From Lyophyllum atratum (Eukaryota > Basidiomycota > Agaricomycetes > Agaricales > Lyophyllaceae), in contig JACGCN010000022.1 of NCBI GenBank assembly GCA_014905825.1, forward strand, positions 124,001 to 188,000: a stretch of 64,000 nucleotides of DNA, read 5' to 3'. The notes below the pieces were generated by a model, which had not been told where the DNA came from, made no database searches, and was given only the letters and a program-made list of their open reading frames with translations. The translations under genes were made by a program, and so were the position numbers. Shown here in pieces: positions 60,826-64,000 of the stretch (the first letter of the stretch is position 1; each line of letters begins with the position of its first letter).

Positions 60826-64000
<3,175 letters not shown>

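Overview
This window looks like nuclear DNA of a mushroom-forming basidiomycete (Agaricomycetes type). The genes are cut by many introns of about 45-75 bp with GT/AG ends. There are F-box/leucine-rich proteins, an SRPK-like kinase and a SET/MYND-like protein of the kinds common in these fungi, plus ordinary eukaryotic housekeeping genes (SEC61 beta, ORC5, a VAMP7-type SNARE, ribosomal protein uS11). I saw no bacterial operons, CRISPR array, rRNA or tRNA. Exon models were built by hand from splice consensus, reading-frame continuity and remembered family features; none has been aligned to a database or to RNA.

Layout. 1-13.7 kb: a possible small gene, a SET-domain protein (+), SEC61 beta (-), a first RING-finger gene (+) preceded by an array of AT-rich dyads, a dispersed orphan reading frame, and an orphan protein with a PD-(D/E)XK-like signature (+). 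14.3-25 kb: ORC5 (-), VAMP7-like R-SNARE (-), and two convergent F-box paralogues with a decayed third one between them. 21.9-36.4 kb: a repeat-rich accessory zone. It holds a duplicated segment, one copy of which carries a 908-bp miniature LTR element while the other is the empty site; a second RING gene (-); a glycerolipid acyltransferase (-) with two broken partial copies; a fragment of deoxyhypusine hydroxylase; and an SRPK-like kinase (-). 36.7-48 kb: uS11 (-), a 72-residue helix-turn-helix protein (+), a third RING gene (-), and a partly resolved Arg/Ser-rich coiled-coil gene (+), with long unexplained gaps. 48.2-64 kb: two closely related ABCC transporters on the same strand (the second runs off the window), separated by a hAT-like 799-bp element, a PhzF-family gene (-), a secreted six-hairpin glycosidase-like gene (+) and a sucrase/ferredoxin-like protein (-).

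Most interesting points. (1) The three RING genes share one architecture: N-terminal C3HC4 RING, coiled coil, long disordered tail. All three models need a 4-nt microexon at the same place between coiled coil and tail. (2) The miniature LTR element has identical 142-bp LTRs, a 5-bp target duplication and its own unoccupied site 5 kb away. (3) A 799-bp inverted-repeat element with an 8-bp target duplication lies upstream of one ABC transporter. (4) Two acyltransferase fragments 13 kb apart abut at the same base of the parent gene. I found no clear multi-gene defence or biosynthetic system; the 48-64 kb block is at most a loose transporter plus redox/hydrolase neighbourhood.
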